Shown one piece after another: positions 33,073 through 42,155 of a stretch of DNA of 64,000 bases (positions are counted from its first letter, which is position 1; every line of letters begins with the position of its first letter). Below the pieces are notes generated by a model. It saw only the letters and a program-made list of their open reading frames with translations, had not been told where the DNA came from and made no database searches. The stretch spans positions 104,222 through 168,221 of the forward strand of contig NZ_WJBG01000158.1 of NCBI RefSeq assembly GCF_009709555.1, read 5' to 3'. Origin of the DNA: Streptomyces blattellae (GTDB lineage: Bacteria > Actinomycetota > Actinomycetes > Streptomycetales > Streptomycetaceae). The position numbers and the translations under genes were made by a program.

Positions 33073-33138
33073 GGGACCATCCACCGCTGTGAGGGACCAT
33101 CCATCCACAGCTGCGAGAGACCACCCACAGCCGTGAGG
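33058..33138. repeat. About 20-bp tandem repeat containing the GNAT stop codon
   Basis: Four variable copies (18-24 bp) of the form accatccaccgctgtgaggg. The first holds the GNAT TGA (33070-33072); the second repeats the same end. Confidence 0.85.
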
Positions 33139-33218
33139 CTTCAGCTTCCTCAGCATTCACAGCCGGAGCACAGCGCCGTCAGATCTCCCTGACGGACTGC
33201 GTCCCTACGTTCCGGGCC

Positions 33219-34127
33219 ATGACGGGAAACCAGAAGAACAACACGATCACCCGGCGCCGCGCCCTCGCGGTGACCGGTGGCACGGTCGCGGCGGGCGGCC
33301 TCGCCGTCGCCGGTTACCAGGTGGCGTTCGCCGACGCGACGACGACCGCGGAAGCGACCGCGACCGCCTCGGCGAGCGCCGCCGGCAGCGGCGCCTGCAT
33401 GACGCTGATGTCGAGCGTCACCGAAGGCCCTTACTACCTCGACGGTGCTCTCGTGCGAAGGGACATCACCGAGGGCAAGAGCGGTGTCCCCCTGACCCTG
33501 CGCCTCACCGTCGTGGACGCCACCGACGGCTGCACCCCGGTCCCCGGCGCGGCCGTGGAGATCTGGCACTGCGACGCCTGGGGCTACTACTCCGGCTACA
33601 CCACCGCCAACCCCGGCGGTACGGCCCCCGCCGAGAGCGAGGACGGCTCGACGGCCAACGACAAGACCTACCTGCGCGGCTACCAGATCGCGGGCGCCAA
33701 CGGGGTCGTCAAGTTCGAGACGATCTTCCCCGGCTGGTACACCCCGCGCACCTGCCACATCCACGTGAAGGTGCACACCGGCGGCGAAAAGGAGGACGGC
33801 ACCTACGAAGGCGGCAAGGTCAACCACACCGGCCAGCTCTTCTTCGACGACGAGATCGCCCAGGAGATCTTCACCCTGGACCCGTACTCCCGGCACTCCG
33901 GCAGCTACAGCACCCTCGACAACGACATGGTGTACGACGGCGGCGGCGCGTCCAGCGGACTGCTCACCCTCAAGGCCGTCCACAAGAAGGACCCTTCCCA
34001 GGGCTACAGGGGCTTCCTCACCCTCGGCATCGACCCGGACGCCGAGGACACCGGCGCGGGCGGAACGCCTCCCACCGGCACCCCGCCGGGCGACGCCCCG
34101 TCGCCTTCGGCTTCCGCGTCCTCATAG
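33219..34127 (+). CDS. Secreted intradiol ring-cleavage dioxygenase
   Basis: A 302-residue Tat-exported protein (ITRRRALAVTGGTVAAGGL near the N-terminus). The Fe(III) intradiol dioxygenase domain is recognisable: TEGPYYLDG with a ligand tyrosine, VEIWHCDAWGYYSGY, GWYTPRTCHIHVKV with the second tyrosine and the HxH ligands. The family cleaves catechols; secreted Streptomyces members act on lignin-like or plant phenols. A Ser/Thr/Ala spacer follows the signal, and the C-terminus is Pro/Gly-rich. The CitG-like gene follows 8 bp later. Confidence 0.93.
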   Translation: MTGNQKNNTITRRRALAVTGGTVAAGGLAVAGYQVAFADATTTAEATATASASAAGSGACMTLMSSVTEGPYYLDGALVRRDITEGKSGVPLTLRLTVVDATDGCTPVPGAAVEIWHCDAWGYYSGYTTANPGGTAPAESEDGSTANDKTYLRGYQIAGANGVVKFETIFPGWYTPRTCHIHVKVHTGGEKEDGTYEGGKVNHTGQLFFDDEIAQEIFTLDPYSRHSGSYSTLDNDMVYDGGGASSGLLTLKAVHKKDPSQGYRGFLTLGIDPDAEDTGAGGTPPTGTPPGDAPSPSASASS

Positions 34128-34135
34128 GTACGACG

Positions 34136-34969
34136 GTGACGAACCGCGAGGACGAGAAGCTGGCGCAGGCCGCCGTGGCCGCGCTCACCGGACAGCTGGC
34201 CCTGGCTCCCAAGCCCGGCCTGCCCGACCCGCGCGACCTCGGCGCCCGCACCGGCCGCCCAGACCACCGTGCCCTGCGCTGGTCGGCCAAGGCGCTGGCG
34301 CCGGGTCTCGCCGCGATGGCCGCGGCGGCCCGCCGCACCGGCGAGCCCACGCCCGGGCTGCGCGTCGAACTCGGCGCGATCGGCCGCTGCACCGAGCGTT
34401 CGATGAGGCTCGCGGGCGGCGGCCACCGGGGCGCGCTCTGGACGCTCGGCCTGCTGGTAGCGGCGGCCGCCCTCGACCCCCGGACCGGTGCGCGCGACGT
34501 GGCCGCGACCGCCAAGCGCATCGCCGCCCACCCCGACAAGCGCGCCCCGCGCACGCCCTCCCGGGGCTCCTCGGCGTCCGCCACATACGGCGCCGCCGGC
34601 GCCCGCGGCGAAGCCCGCGCCGGATTCCCGCATGTACGCCGGGCGCTGGACACCCTCACCAGGTCCCGCTCGGCCCGCGTCACAGAGGGCGAGGCCCGGC
34701 TCGACGCCCTCCTCACCGTGATGTCCACCCTCCAGGACACCGAACTCCTCCACACCGCAGGCCCACTGGGGCTGCGCCATGTCCAGGCAGGCGCCCGCGG
34801 CGTCCTGGAGACGGGCGGTACGGCAACGGAGGCGGGCCGAGCGGCGCTGCTGGCGTTCGACAGCGACCTGCACGCGCGCGCGTGGAGCCCGAGGGGGAGC
34901 GCCGGACTGCTGGCGGGGGCGCTGTTCCTGGACGCGCTGGCGGTTGCCCCTGGAACACGCGCCGTCTGA
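34136..34969 (+). CDS. CitG/MdcB-family triphosphoribosyl-dephospho-CoA synthase-like protein
   Basis: A 277-residue protein with CitG family landmarks: PKPGLPDPRDLGAR near the N-terminus, HRGALWTLGLLVAAAA, and MSTLQDTELLHTAGP. CitG makes the prosthetic-group precursor of citrate or malonate decarboxylase acyl carrier proteins. No such decarboxylase genes are near, so this may be a divergent member with another role. GTG 34136 lies 8 bp after the dioxygenase stop, so the two genes are probably cotranscribed. Confidence 0.82.
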   Translation: MTNREDEKLAQAAVAALTGQLALAPKPGLPDPRDLGARTGRPDHRALRWSAKALAPGLAAMAAAARRTGEPTPGLRVELGAIGRCTERSMRLAGGGHRGALWTLGLLVAAAALDPRTGARDVAATAKRIAAHPDKRAPRTPSRGSSASATYGAAGARGEARAGFPHVRRALDTLTRSRSARVTEGEARLDALLTVMSTLQDTELLHTAGPLGLRHVQAGARGVLETGGTATEAGRAALLAFDSDLHARAWSPRGSAGLLAGALFLDALAVAPGTRAV

Positions 34970-35043
34970 AAACGCCCTGCGGGGCACGTCCCCAGGGGCG
35001 CGAGGAACCGCGCGAGCGACCACGAATCACCGGCAGACAAAAG

Positions 35044-35069
35044 GGCCGGGTACCACCACGTACCCGGCC
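35044..35069. terminator. Bidirectional hairpin terminator
   Basis: GGCCGGGTAC-CACCAC-GTACCCGGCC is a perfect 10-bp stem between convergent citG-like and pepP genes. Confidence 0.85.
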
Positions 35070-35081
35070 GTCAACCCGACG

Positions 35082-36566
35082 TCAGCCCTTCAACGAAGCC
35101 ATCCACGCCTCGACCTCATCAGAGCGGCGCGGCAACCCGGCCGACAGATTCCGCCTCCCGCCCTCCGTCACCAGGATGTCGTCTTCGATCCGCACGCCGA
35201 TCCCCCGGTACTCCTCCGGCACCGTCAGATCGTCGGCCTGGAAGTAGAGCCCCGGCTCCACCGTCAGACACATCCCCGGCTCCAGCGTGCCGTCGACATA
35301 CGTCTCGGTCCGCGCCACCGCACAGTCGTGGACATCCAGCCCGAGCATGTGCCCGGTCCCGTGCAACGTCCACCGCCGCTGCAGCCCCAGCTCCAGCACC
35401 CGCTCCACCGGCCCCTCGACGAGCCCCCACTCCACGAGCTTCTCGGCCAGCACCCGCTGCGCGGCGTCATGGAAGTCCCGGTACTTCGCGCCCGGCTTCA
35501 CCGCCGCGATCCCGGCCTCCTGAGCCTCGTACACGGCGTCGTAGATCTTCTTCTGGATCTCGCTGAACCGCCCGCCCACCGGCAGCGTGCGCGTGACGTC
35601 GGCGGTGTAGTACGTGTGTGTCTCCACGCCCGCGTCCAGCAGCAGCAGTTCACCGGAGCGCACGGGCCCGTCGTTGCGCACCCAGTGCAGCGTGCAGGCG
35701 TGCGGACCGGCCGCGCAGATGGAGCCGTAGCCGACATCGTTGCCCTCCACGCGCGCGCGGAGGAAGAACGTGCCCTCGATGTACCGCTCGGAGGTCGCCT
35801 CGGCCTTGTCGAGGACCTTCACCACGTCCTCGAAGCCGCGCACGGTCGAGTCGACGGCCTTCTGCAGCTCACCGATCTCGAACGCGTCCTTGACCAGCCG
35901 CGCCTCGGACAGAAAGACCCGCAGCTCCTCGTCCCGCTCGGCGGTGACCTTGTCGGTGAGCGCGGCCTCGATGCCGGCGTCGTGACCCCGTACGACCCGG
36001 ACCGGACCCGTGGCCTCGGCCAGCGCGCCGGCCAGCTCGCGCACATCCGCGGCCGGGATGCCGTACAGCTGCTCCGCCTCGCTCAGCGAGTGCCGGCGGC
36101 CGACCCACAGCTCGCCCTGGCCGGAGAGCCAGAACTCGCCGTTCTCGCGGTTCGAACGCGGCAGGAGATAGATCGTCGCCTTGTGGCCGTCCGCGACGGG
36201 CTCCAGGACGAGCACGCCGTCCTCGGTCTGGTTGCCGGTGAGGTACGCGTACTCGACGGAGGCGCGGAAGGGGTACTCGGTGTCGTTCGAGCGGGTCTTC
36301 AGGTTGCCCGCCGGGATCACCAGACGCTCGCCCGGGAACCCCGCCGACAGCGCGGCACGCCGCGCGGCGGTCTCGGCGGCCTGAGCGATCGGCCCCAGGC
36401 CGCGCAGCTCCGTGTCGGCCCAGCCGGACTTCATGTTCTCGGCCAGTTCGTCGGACACGCCCGGGTACAGGCCGTTCTTGCGCTGCTTGATCGGCTTCTC
36501 GGACTCATCTTCCGGGCCCGCTGCGGTAGCAGCTATTGACTCAGCCGGGGTGAGCTCGTCGGCCAC
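35082..36566 (-). CDS. pepP: Xaa-Pro aminopeptidase (aminopeptidase P)
   Basis: A 494-residue M24B peptidase removing an N-terminal residue before proline. Di-metal ligands lie in LLLLDAGVE, TADVTRTLP, HGTGHMLGLDVHD, TVEPGLYF and RIEDDILVT. The N-terminal AMP_N domain includes NDTEYPFRASVEYAYLTGN. Start is set at GTG 36566 because AGGAGG lies 6 nt upstream; the ATG at 36572 abuts that site with no spacing. Cytosolic. It ends at the bidirectional hairpin. Confidence 0.95.
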   Translation of the reverse strand: MADELTPAESIAATAAGPEDESEKPIKQRKNGLYPGVSDELAENMKSGWADTELRGLGPIAQAAETAARRAALSAGFPGERLVIPAGNLKTRSNDTEYPFRASVEYAYLTGNQTEDGVLVLEPVADGHKATIYLLPRSNRENGEFWLSGQGELWVGRRHSLSEAEQLYGIPAADVRELAGALAEATGPVRVVRGHDAGIEAALTDKVTAERDEELRVFLSEARLVKDAFEIGELQKAVDSTVRGFEDVVKVLDKAEATSERYIEGTFFLRARVEGNDVGYGSICAAGPHACTLHWVRNDGPVRSGELLLLDAGVETHTYYTADVTRTLPVGGRFSEIQKKIYDAVYEAQEAGIAAVKPGAKYRDFHDAAQRVLAEKLVEWGLVEGPVERVLELGLQRRWTLHGTGHMLGLDVHDCAVARTETYVDGTLEPGMCLTVEPGLYFQADDLTVPEEYRGIGVRIEDDILVTEGGRRNLSAGLPRRSDEVEAWMASLKG

Positions 36567-36675
36567 GGTCATCCTCCTAGATACGGCACTGGACCCCGTC
36601 CATCGTACGGTCGTGAGAAAAGGGGCCCGGGGCCGGAAGACCTGTCACCGGCAGCTGTTCGGCATGAGCGGCCGG

Positions 36676-36759
36676 TTACTCGAAACGAGCAGGCAGGTAC
36701 TCAGCACGAGCAGACAGCTACTCAGCACGAGCGGGCATTTACTCGAAACGAGCGGCCAG
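36676..36759. repeat. 21-bp tandem repeat containing the PP2C stop codon
   Basis: Four exact 21-bp periods (36676-36696, 36697-36717, 36718-36738, 36739-36759), of the type ttactcgaaacgagcggccag. The last carries the PP2C end codons and TAA (36739-36741). Because 21 is a multiple of 3, the next unit puts TAG in the same frame. Confidence 0.93.
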
Positions 36760-38295
36760 GAGTACGACATCCTCCGCCCAGTCCGCCCCCGGTCTCGAAT
36801 TCGCTCGACCGGGAGGTGCCCCCACGTCCCGCCCGTCCGGCAGCACGGTCCGCAGGATGTGGTCGGCGATCGCGTCGGGGTCCCGGCGCAGGCTCCTCGG
36901 TACGCCGGCCGCCGCGGCGTGCAGCCGGGCGAAGGCGCGGTCGGTGGGGTCGCCGGTTCGGTGCAGCAGCCCGTCGGTGTACAGCAGTACCGTCTCCCCG
37001 GCTTCCGCCTGCAGCTCCACGCTCGGCGCCTCCCAGCAGGCGAGCATCCCCAGCGGCGCGGACACGGACGTCTCCACGAACTCCGTGCGCCGCTCGCCGA
37101 TCAGCAAGGGCGGGGTGTGACCCGCGCCGGCCAGCGTGATCTTGCGCAGCGCGGGCTCGCAGTAGGCGAACAGAGCGGTGGCGGACCGGGCGGGCTCGGT
37201 GAGCCTCAGGAGCAGCTCCAGGTCCGACAGCACGGCGACCGGGTCCTCGCCCTCCATCACCGCGTACGCCCGCAAGGACGCCCGCAGCCGTCCCATCGCG
37301 GCGACGGCGCTGGGGCCGGAGCCGGTCACCGAGCCCACGGCCAGGCCGAGTGCGGCGTCCGGCAGCGGCAGCGCGTCGTACCAGTCGCCGCCGCCGCGCG
37401 GGCCGGTGCGGTGCCGGGCGGCGAGCTGCATGCCGGCCACCCGCGGCAGCCGTGAGGGGAGCAGTTCCTCTGCCATCGTCGCCATGCACGCGCGCGTGCG
37501 CTCGACTTCGACCAGCCGGGCCAGGTGTTCGGTGGCGTAACGGACATACAGACCGACGAGGTGGCGCTGCCGCTCGACCGGCTCGGCGGGCTCGTCGTAG
37601 AGCCATACGACCGCACCGAGGCGGCCGGCGGTGGCCGTGGACAGGGGGAGCGTGTAGCTCGCGGCGTAGCCGAGGCGCGCGGCGACCTCGCGGTGGCGGG
37701 GGTCGAGGCCGTCCTCGGCGAACAGGTCGGGCTGGGCGATGCCGTCCTCGCCGCCGGGCAGACCGTCGAGGATCCGCCCGAAGGGCATCGCGCCGCGCGG
37801 CACGGTCTCGATGTGGCCGAGATCGGCGCGGGCCAGACCGAGGCCGATGGTCGTGTCCGGTCCCAGCCCGTCGCCGGGTTCCAGCGCGACAAGACCGCGC
37901 CGGGCGCCCACGAGGGCGGAACCGGCGCGCAGCACTTCCTGGAGGGCGTCCGCCAGTACGGCTGTGCGGGCCAGGCGTTCGGTGAGTTCGTGGAGGGTCG
38001 TGAGGTCCGAGACCCAGCCGGCGAGGCGGTCCTGGAGCAGTGCGCCGGGTGGGTGCGGGGCGGGGACGGCTGGGCCGGCTGCGTTTTCGGAGGCCGAGGA
38101 CGCGGGCGCGACAGTGTGTGCGGGCGAGGGAACCGTTGAATCGATTCCAGCCACTTTCGGAGCGTGAGGGGCGTTCATGGCGTCCGGCTTTCCGACCGGT
38201 GCGTATTGCTCGATAGCATCGCAAACCCCCATGTCATTCTGCGCCGCTAGCAGTGTCTCCACATGTACACGCACTCGTGAGGGGATGTCCAGCAT
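36739..38295 (-). CDS. SpoIIE/RsbU-type PP2C phosphatase with GAF-like sensor
   Basis: A 518-residue regulator. After a low-complexity N-terminus, a GAF-like domain spans about residues 90-270 (LHELTERLARTAVLADALQEVLR; WLYDEPAEPVERQRHLVGLYV). The PP2C-type phosphatase follows (about 290-515): RTGPRGGGDWYDALPL, AVGSVTGSGPSAVAAMGRLR, and LLYTDGLLHRTG. GDWYD and YTDGL are the metal motifs of the family. It probably dephosphorylates an anti-anti-sigma factor. ATG 38295 or 38178 (MNAPHAPK) could be the start. Its TAA is in the 21-bp repeat. Confidence 0.88.
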   Translation of the reverse strand: MLDIPSRVRVHVETLLAAQNDMGVCDAIEQYAPVGKPDAMNAPHAPKVAGIDSTVPSPAHTVAPASSASENAAGPAVPAPHPPGALLQDRLAGWVSDLTTLHELTERLARTAVLADALQEVLRAGSALVGARRGLVALEPGDGLGPDTTIGLGLARADLGHIETVPRGAMPFGRILDGLPGGEDGIAQPDLFAEDGLDPRHREVAARLGYAASYTLPLSTATAGRLGAVVWLYDEPAEPVERQRHLVGLYVRYATEHLARLVEVERTRACMATMAEELLPSRLPRVAGMQLAARHRTGPRGGGDWYDALPLPDAALGLAVGSVTGSGPSAVAAMGRLRASLRAYAVMEGEDPVAVLSDLELLLRLTEPARSATALFAYCEPALRKITLAGAGHTPPLLIGERRTEFVETSVSAPLGMLACWEAPSVELQAEAGETVLLYTDGLLHRTGDPTDRAFARLHAAAAGVPRSLRRDPDAIADHILRTVLPDGRDVGAPPGRANSRPGADWAEDVVLLAARFE

Positions 38296-38786
38296 TGTCC
38301 TGCTGGGATTCCTGGTGTCCGTGGGATTTCAGCAGACCTCTTGCGTAATAGCGAAGTTGGCTCAAAACTGCCTCGGGTAACGGTCTATTGCGGTCGACTG
38401 GCCTTGCTCCACGGAGCGTCACAGCGGTCGTGATGGGTACGTACTCGGTGAAGGCCAGGGGTGGTTGGGAATCACCCGGAACCTGGCGACGGACCCGGGC
38501 GTCTTAGCCACCGACGGCCGTGCCCCATCCTCCCGTGGCGGAGGCGAAGAGAAACACGCGCGACAGCAAAACGCCAGACTTCGCCACCCCACGCCACGCC
38601 CGTGCTTTTGATAGACGCAGTATGGACGAGGCTGCCGCGGAAGCAGCAACGCTCGGCCCATAGGGGTTCCCCATGCCTGAGGCAGGGGTGTGATGCGCCA
38701 ATAGGTACGCACAGTGAAGTGATCGACACATGGTGTGATGTGGTCCACGGTGTTGCCAGCGGTGCAACGGAAAGGAACGAGCGCTC
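38296..38786. other. Divergent intergenic region
   Basis: About 490 bp between the divergent PP2C and prim-pol genes. No gene or RNA is convincing. Both promoters should lie here; GGAAAGGA is a likely ribosome site before 38787. Confidence 0.5.
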
Positions 38787-39452
38787 ATGCGCGAGATCCT
38801 CGGAAGGCGACGCAGGCTCCTGTCCCAGCGCAGTGACGGGAGGCCTGACTTGATCAGCGCGGCCCTGACCTTCGCCACCGAATGGCAGTGGCCCGTACTC
38901 CCGGGCGTGGCGGCGGACCCGCAGGGGCGCTCCCGCTGCGCCTGCCCGGACCCGGGCTGCACGGTGCCCGGCGCACACCCCTTCGACCCCGGCCTCCTCG
39001 CAGCCACCACTGACGCCCGCATGGTGCGCTGGTGGTGGACCAACCGGCCCGCCGCGCCCATCGTCCTGGCCACCGGCGGGACGGCTCCGTGCGCGGTGTC
39101 GCTGCCCGCCCTGCCGGCCGCCCGTGCCCTGAGTGCCCTCGATCGCAGGGGCATGCGCCTCGGCCCGGTCGTGGCCTCGCCCACCCGGTGGGCGCTGCTC
39201 GTGAAGCCGTACTCCATGGAGCAGCTGGGTGAACTGCTGTACGCCCAGGACTTCGTCCCCGGTTCGCTCCGCTTCCACGGCGAGGGCGGCTATCTGGCGC
39301 TGCCGCCGTCCGAGACCGGTCAGGGGCAGATCCGCTGGGAGCGCGCACCGCTGCCCGGCTCGGCCTCCCCGTGGGTGCCCGACGTCGAGGCCGTGGTGGA
39401 CACCGTGGTCGAGGCCCTCACTCGTACGGGTGTGAGCGCGCCCGAGTTGTAG
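38787..39452 (+). CDS. Prim-pol-like protein without the catalytic motifs
   Basis: A 221-residue protein of the actinobacterial bifunctional DNA primase/polymerase N-terminal family (PF09250-like). The N-terminal cysteine patch CACPDPGCTVPGAHP and WWTNRPAAPIVLATG are family features. Where active members have a D-x-D metal motif (GVDLDT in the gene at 47296), this one has CAVSLPALPA, and the second-motif histidine is also absent (SPTRWALLVKP). It is therefore likely non-catalytic, perhaps structural or regulatory. It stands alone except for a secreted protein gene 56 bp downstream. Confidence 0.75.
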   Translation: MREILGRRRRLLSQRSDGRPDLISAALTFATEWQWPVLPGVAADPQGRSRCACPDPGCTVPGAHPFDPGLLAATTDARMVRWWWTNRPAAPIVLATGGTAPCAVSLPALPAARALSALDRRGMRLGPVVASPTRWALLVKPYSMEQLGELLYAQDFVPGSLRFHGEGGYLALPPSETGQGQIRWERAPLPGSASPWVPDVEAVVDTVVEALTRTGVSAPEL

Positions 39453-39508
39453 GGGTGTCGGGCACGCACGGAACCGAGCACCCCAATCCGGTCGATATCG
39501 TCCCCTTC

Positions 39509-40042
39509 ATGAATATTCGCCTGATCGCCCTCGCGGGCGTGGTGGCATGCGCGATCGCGCTGCCACTGGCTGTTGCGTCCGCGGGGCCCGTGGGCGACCA
39601 GGACCACGAGGCCGTACGACCCTCCCGCCGGCCGGACGCCAAGGCGCCCTCCCCCGAACCCGCCGACGTGCCGGGGCTGCTCGGCCTGGGCCTGGCCACC
39701 GCCGCCCGCTGCGGCCCCGAACTCACCTCGCCCGACGGCATCGAGGCGCAGACCTGTGTGATGACCCAGGGTGAGGACACCTGGGCGCGCACCTACTACC
39801 GCAATGCGAGCGGGGACGCGCTGGACTCGGTGCTCAGCCTCATGGGGCCCGGCGGTCGCACCATGCAGATGCGCTGCCCGATCGGCGCCGACGACGAACC
39901 GGCCACCTGCGAGACGCCGCGGGAACGGACGCAGGGCGACTTGGGTGCCTACACGGCGGTCGCGGAGTTCGCGTCCCGGGCCGGCGAGGGGCCGCTGCTG
40001 CTGCGCTCGGGGAGCAACTCCGGGGCTTCTGCGGGCCGTTGA
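39509..40042 (+). CDS. Secreted hypothetical protein, 177 aa
   Basis: Signal peptide MNIRLIALAGVVACAIALPL at the start (ATG 39509, no strong ribosome site), then a Pro-rich segment and a small domain with three cysteines (AARCGPE, AQTCVMT, MQMRCPIG) plus ATCETP as a fourth, possibly two disulfides. No family recognised. It faces the outside of the cell. Expressed perhaps with the prim-pol-like gene. Confidence 0.7.
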   Translation: MNIRLIALAGVVACAIALPLAVASAGPVGDQDHEAVRPSRRPDAKAPSPEPADVPGLLGLGLATAARCGPELTSPDGIEAQTCVMTQGEDTWARTYYRNASGDALDSVLSLMGPGGRTMQMRCPIGADDEPATCETPRERTQGDLGAYTAVAEFASRAGEGPLLLRSGSNSGASAGR

Positions 40043-40311
40043 CGCGCGGCGCATCACTTCCCCTCGCGCCCGGCTTCGCACCCTCGCCGGGACGGGCGCA
40101 TGGAAAGACCCGGTTGCTGGCGACGGGGGATGCACCAGCAACCGGGCTACTGGAACGGTAACAAGAGATCGGCTGTTCGCAAATTCGATCTCTCGTTTTG
40201 CTCGGCTATTCGGACACCGACTCGCCTGCCGGGCCGGGGAGTTGTGGACGGAGCCAGCCGTTCCGTCAAGGCTCGCTCCGGCCGGCCGCCCGGCCGGCCG
40301 GAAGCCGTGGG

Positions 40312-41277
40312 TCAGCTGAGCGTGACCTGTCGGTTGGTGAGGCCGCCGCGCGCGCGGCGCTCGTCCGCGGTGAGCGGAGCGTCCGTGGCCAGCGCGGTGG
40401 CCAGGCGTTCGGCGAACTCGGCGGCCGGCTTCTCGATGTCCTGTGCGGTGACCTCGCTCGGCAGGTCCCAGACCGGGACGGTGAGCCCGTGAGCACGGAA
40501 GGAGCCCACCAGCCGGGTGCCCTCCCCGAGGCTGGACCGCCCGGCCGCGTGCAGCCGAGCGAGAGCGTCCAGCAACTGCTCTTCCGGGTGCGGCATGACC
40601 CACCGCAGGTGGTTCTTCTCCGGCGTCTCGCACCAGTACGCGGCATCCACGCCGGTCAGCTTCACGGTCGGGATGGCCGCGGCGTTGGCCCGCTCCAGGG
40701 AGGCGGCCACCTCAGGAGTGGCGTTCTCCGCGTCCGGGACCCAGAACTCGAAGCCCGAGTGCACGACTGGCTCGAACGCGCCTTCAGGGGCGAGCAGATC
40801 CTGCAGCCGCGGACCGTCGGTGGGCGCCCGGCGACCCTGCACGGGAGTGCCGGGCTTGGCGGTGAGGGCCTGCTGGAGGGTGTCGGCGAGGTCGCGGCTG
40901 ATGTCTCCGGACGCCGTGTCGTTCTGCAGGCCGAGCAGGACCGTGCCGTCGTCGCGGCGGAGGGCGGGCCAGGCCATCGGCAGGACCGTGGTGAGCGTGA
41001 CCGACGGGACGTCCTTGGGCAGACCGTCCTTGAGTGTCAGTTCCACGGTCGCGGCCGGGACCAGCTCACGCAGCGCCACCCAGTCGCATTCCCCCGGAAG
41101 GCCCTCGAACGGGCGGTGCACCAGCTCGGTCACCGCGTGTGCGGCGGCCCGGCCGTGGCACGCCTTGTAACGGCGGCCGCTGCCGCAGGGGCAGGGCTCA
41201 CGGGCACCGACGACCGGGATCTCGCCCTCGGTGAGCTGTGGCCGCGGGGCCTTCGTCTGGGGTCGCTTCTTGGCCAT
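40312..41277 (-). CDS. DUF5926-family protein with SEC-C zinc motif
   Basis: A 321-residue cytosolic protein. The N-terminus carries a SEC-C-type metal site, REPCPCGSGRRYKACHG (C-x-C ... C-H), known from SecA tails and many stand-alone proteins. The rest matches the actinobacterial DUF5926 pattern, for example YWCETPEKNHLRWVMPHPEEQLLDAL. The function is unknown. ATG 41277 has GGGAG upstream. It is preceded by the RsbW-like gene on the same strand with a 110-bp gap holding a DnaA box. Confidence 0.85.
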   Translation of the reverse strand: MAKKRPQTKAPRPQLTEGEIPVVGAREPCPCGSGRRYKACHGRAAAHAVTELVHRPFEGLPGECDWVALRELVPAATVELTLKDGLPKDVPSVTLTTVLPMAWPALRRDDGTVLLGLQNDTASGDISRDLADTLQQALTAKPGTPVQGRRAPTDGPRLQDLLAPEGAFEPVVHSGFEFWVPDAENATPEVAASLERANAAAIPTVKLTGVDAAYWCETPEKNHLRWVMPHPEEQLLDALARLHAAGRSSLGEGTRLVGSFRAHGLTVPVWDLPSEVTAQDIEKPAAEFAERLATALATDAPLTADERRARGGLTNRQVTLS

Positions 41278-41350
41278 CGTGGTGTCTCCCGGTTACGGCT
41301 CGTGTCGTACGGCGGGAGCCTAGCCGTTCACGCCACGGCCGACGGGGACC

Positions 41351-41359
41351 TGTGGACAA
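41351..41359 (-). promoter_or_regulatory. Single DnaA box
   Basis: TGTGGACAA, complement of the perfect TTGTCCACA, in the gap between the RsbW-like and DUF5926 genes. Confidence 0.5.
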
Positions 41360-41387
41360 CCTGCCGGGGTCGTGTGGAATCGGGGGT

Positions 41388-41939
41388 TCAGTCCAGGTCG
41401 TCGAAGGCGTTCGCAAAGTCCAGGTCGGCCATCGCGGACACCCGTGGAGCGGCGACACGCGTGGCGAAGTCGTCGCGCCGGTGGCCGGTATCGGTGTCGT
41501 GCACGTCGCGGTGGACCACGACCCACACCGTGACCTCGCCGCGGGCGTCGTCCCGAACGCCCCAGTCGTCGGCCAGGGCGGTGATGATGTTCAGCCCGCG
41601 GCCGCCGTGTGCGGTGACCGAGGGCGTGGCCGGAGCCGGGCGGGTGGGCCCACCACCGTCCGTCACCTCGACGGTGAGCCTGCCGCGCCGGTCCACCCGC
41701 CATGCGGCCCGGACGTCGCCGTCCCCGGCCAGGGCGTCACCCAATGGCCGACCGTGCTTGCACGCATTGCTCAAGAGTTCGGAAAGAATCAATACGGCAT
41801 CGTCGATGACCGATTCCGCCACGCCACCCGTGCGCAACTGAGCGCGCATACGGTGTCTCGCTTCCCCCACGCCCGCAGGGCCATGGGGTACGGCCATGCT
41901 CGACGACGTGGGCACCTCCTGTGCCACCACCAACGCCAC
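41388..41939 (-). CDS. RsbW-like ATP-binding protein (second)
   Basis: A 183-residue GHKL ATPase of the anti-sigma/serine-kinase type. N box LILSELLSNACKHG, G1 VEVTDGGGP, G2 HGGRGLNIITALADDWGV. Start set at GTG 41939 because AGGAGG is 8 nt upstream (41948-41953 on the plus strand); the longer frame adds a basic shadow-like tail. The C-terminal extension after the fold (TGHRRDDFATRV...) is acidic at its end. The partner sigma or anti-anti-sigma factor is not adjacent. Confidence 0.88.
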   Translation of the reverse strand: MALVVAQEVPTSSSMAVPHGPAGVGEARHRMRAQLRTGGVAESVIDDAVLILSELLSNACKHGRPLGDALAGDGDVRAAWRVDRRGRLTVEVTDGGGPTRPAPATPSVTAHGGRGLNIITALADDWGVRDDARGEVTVWVVVHRDVHDTDTGHRRDDFATRVAAPRVSAMADLDFANAFDDLD

Positions 41940-42155
41940 CCCCGAGACCTCCTTTGCCCCACGCCACGGTGTGGATGCCCCATTGGCCTGAACCGGAAAC
42001 CGGCCAGGGAACGTTCGGCGACGCATTCGCAACGATCGAGTACGGATCGAACGCGCCGGAGCACTCCCTGTAACCATGTGGCTGGAATTCGCCGGTGTGG
42101 CCGAGACTGGAGGATGCTGTAAGCGGTCTGCGGGGGTCAAGCTTCGTTTCATGGA

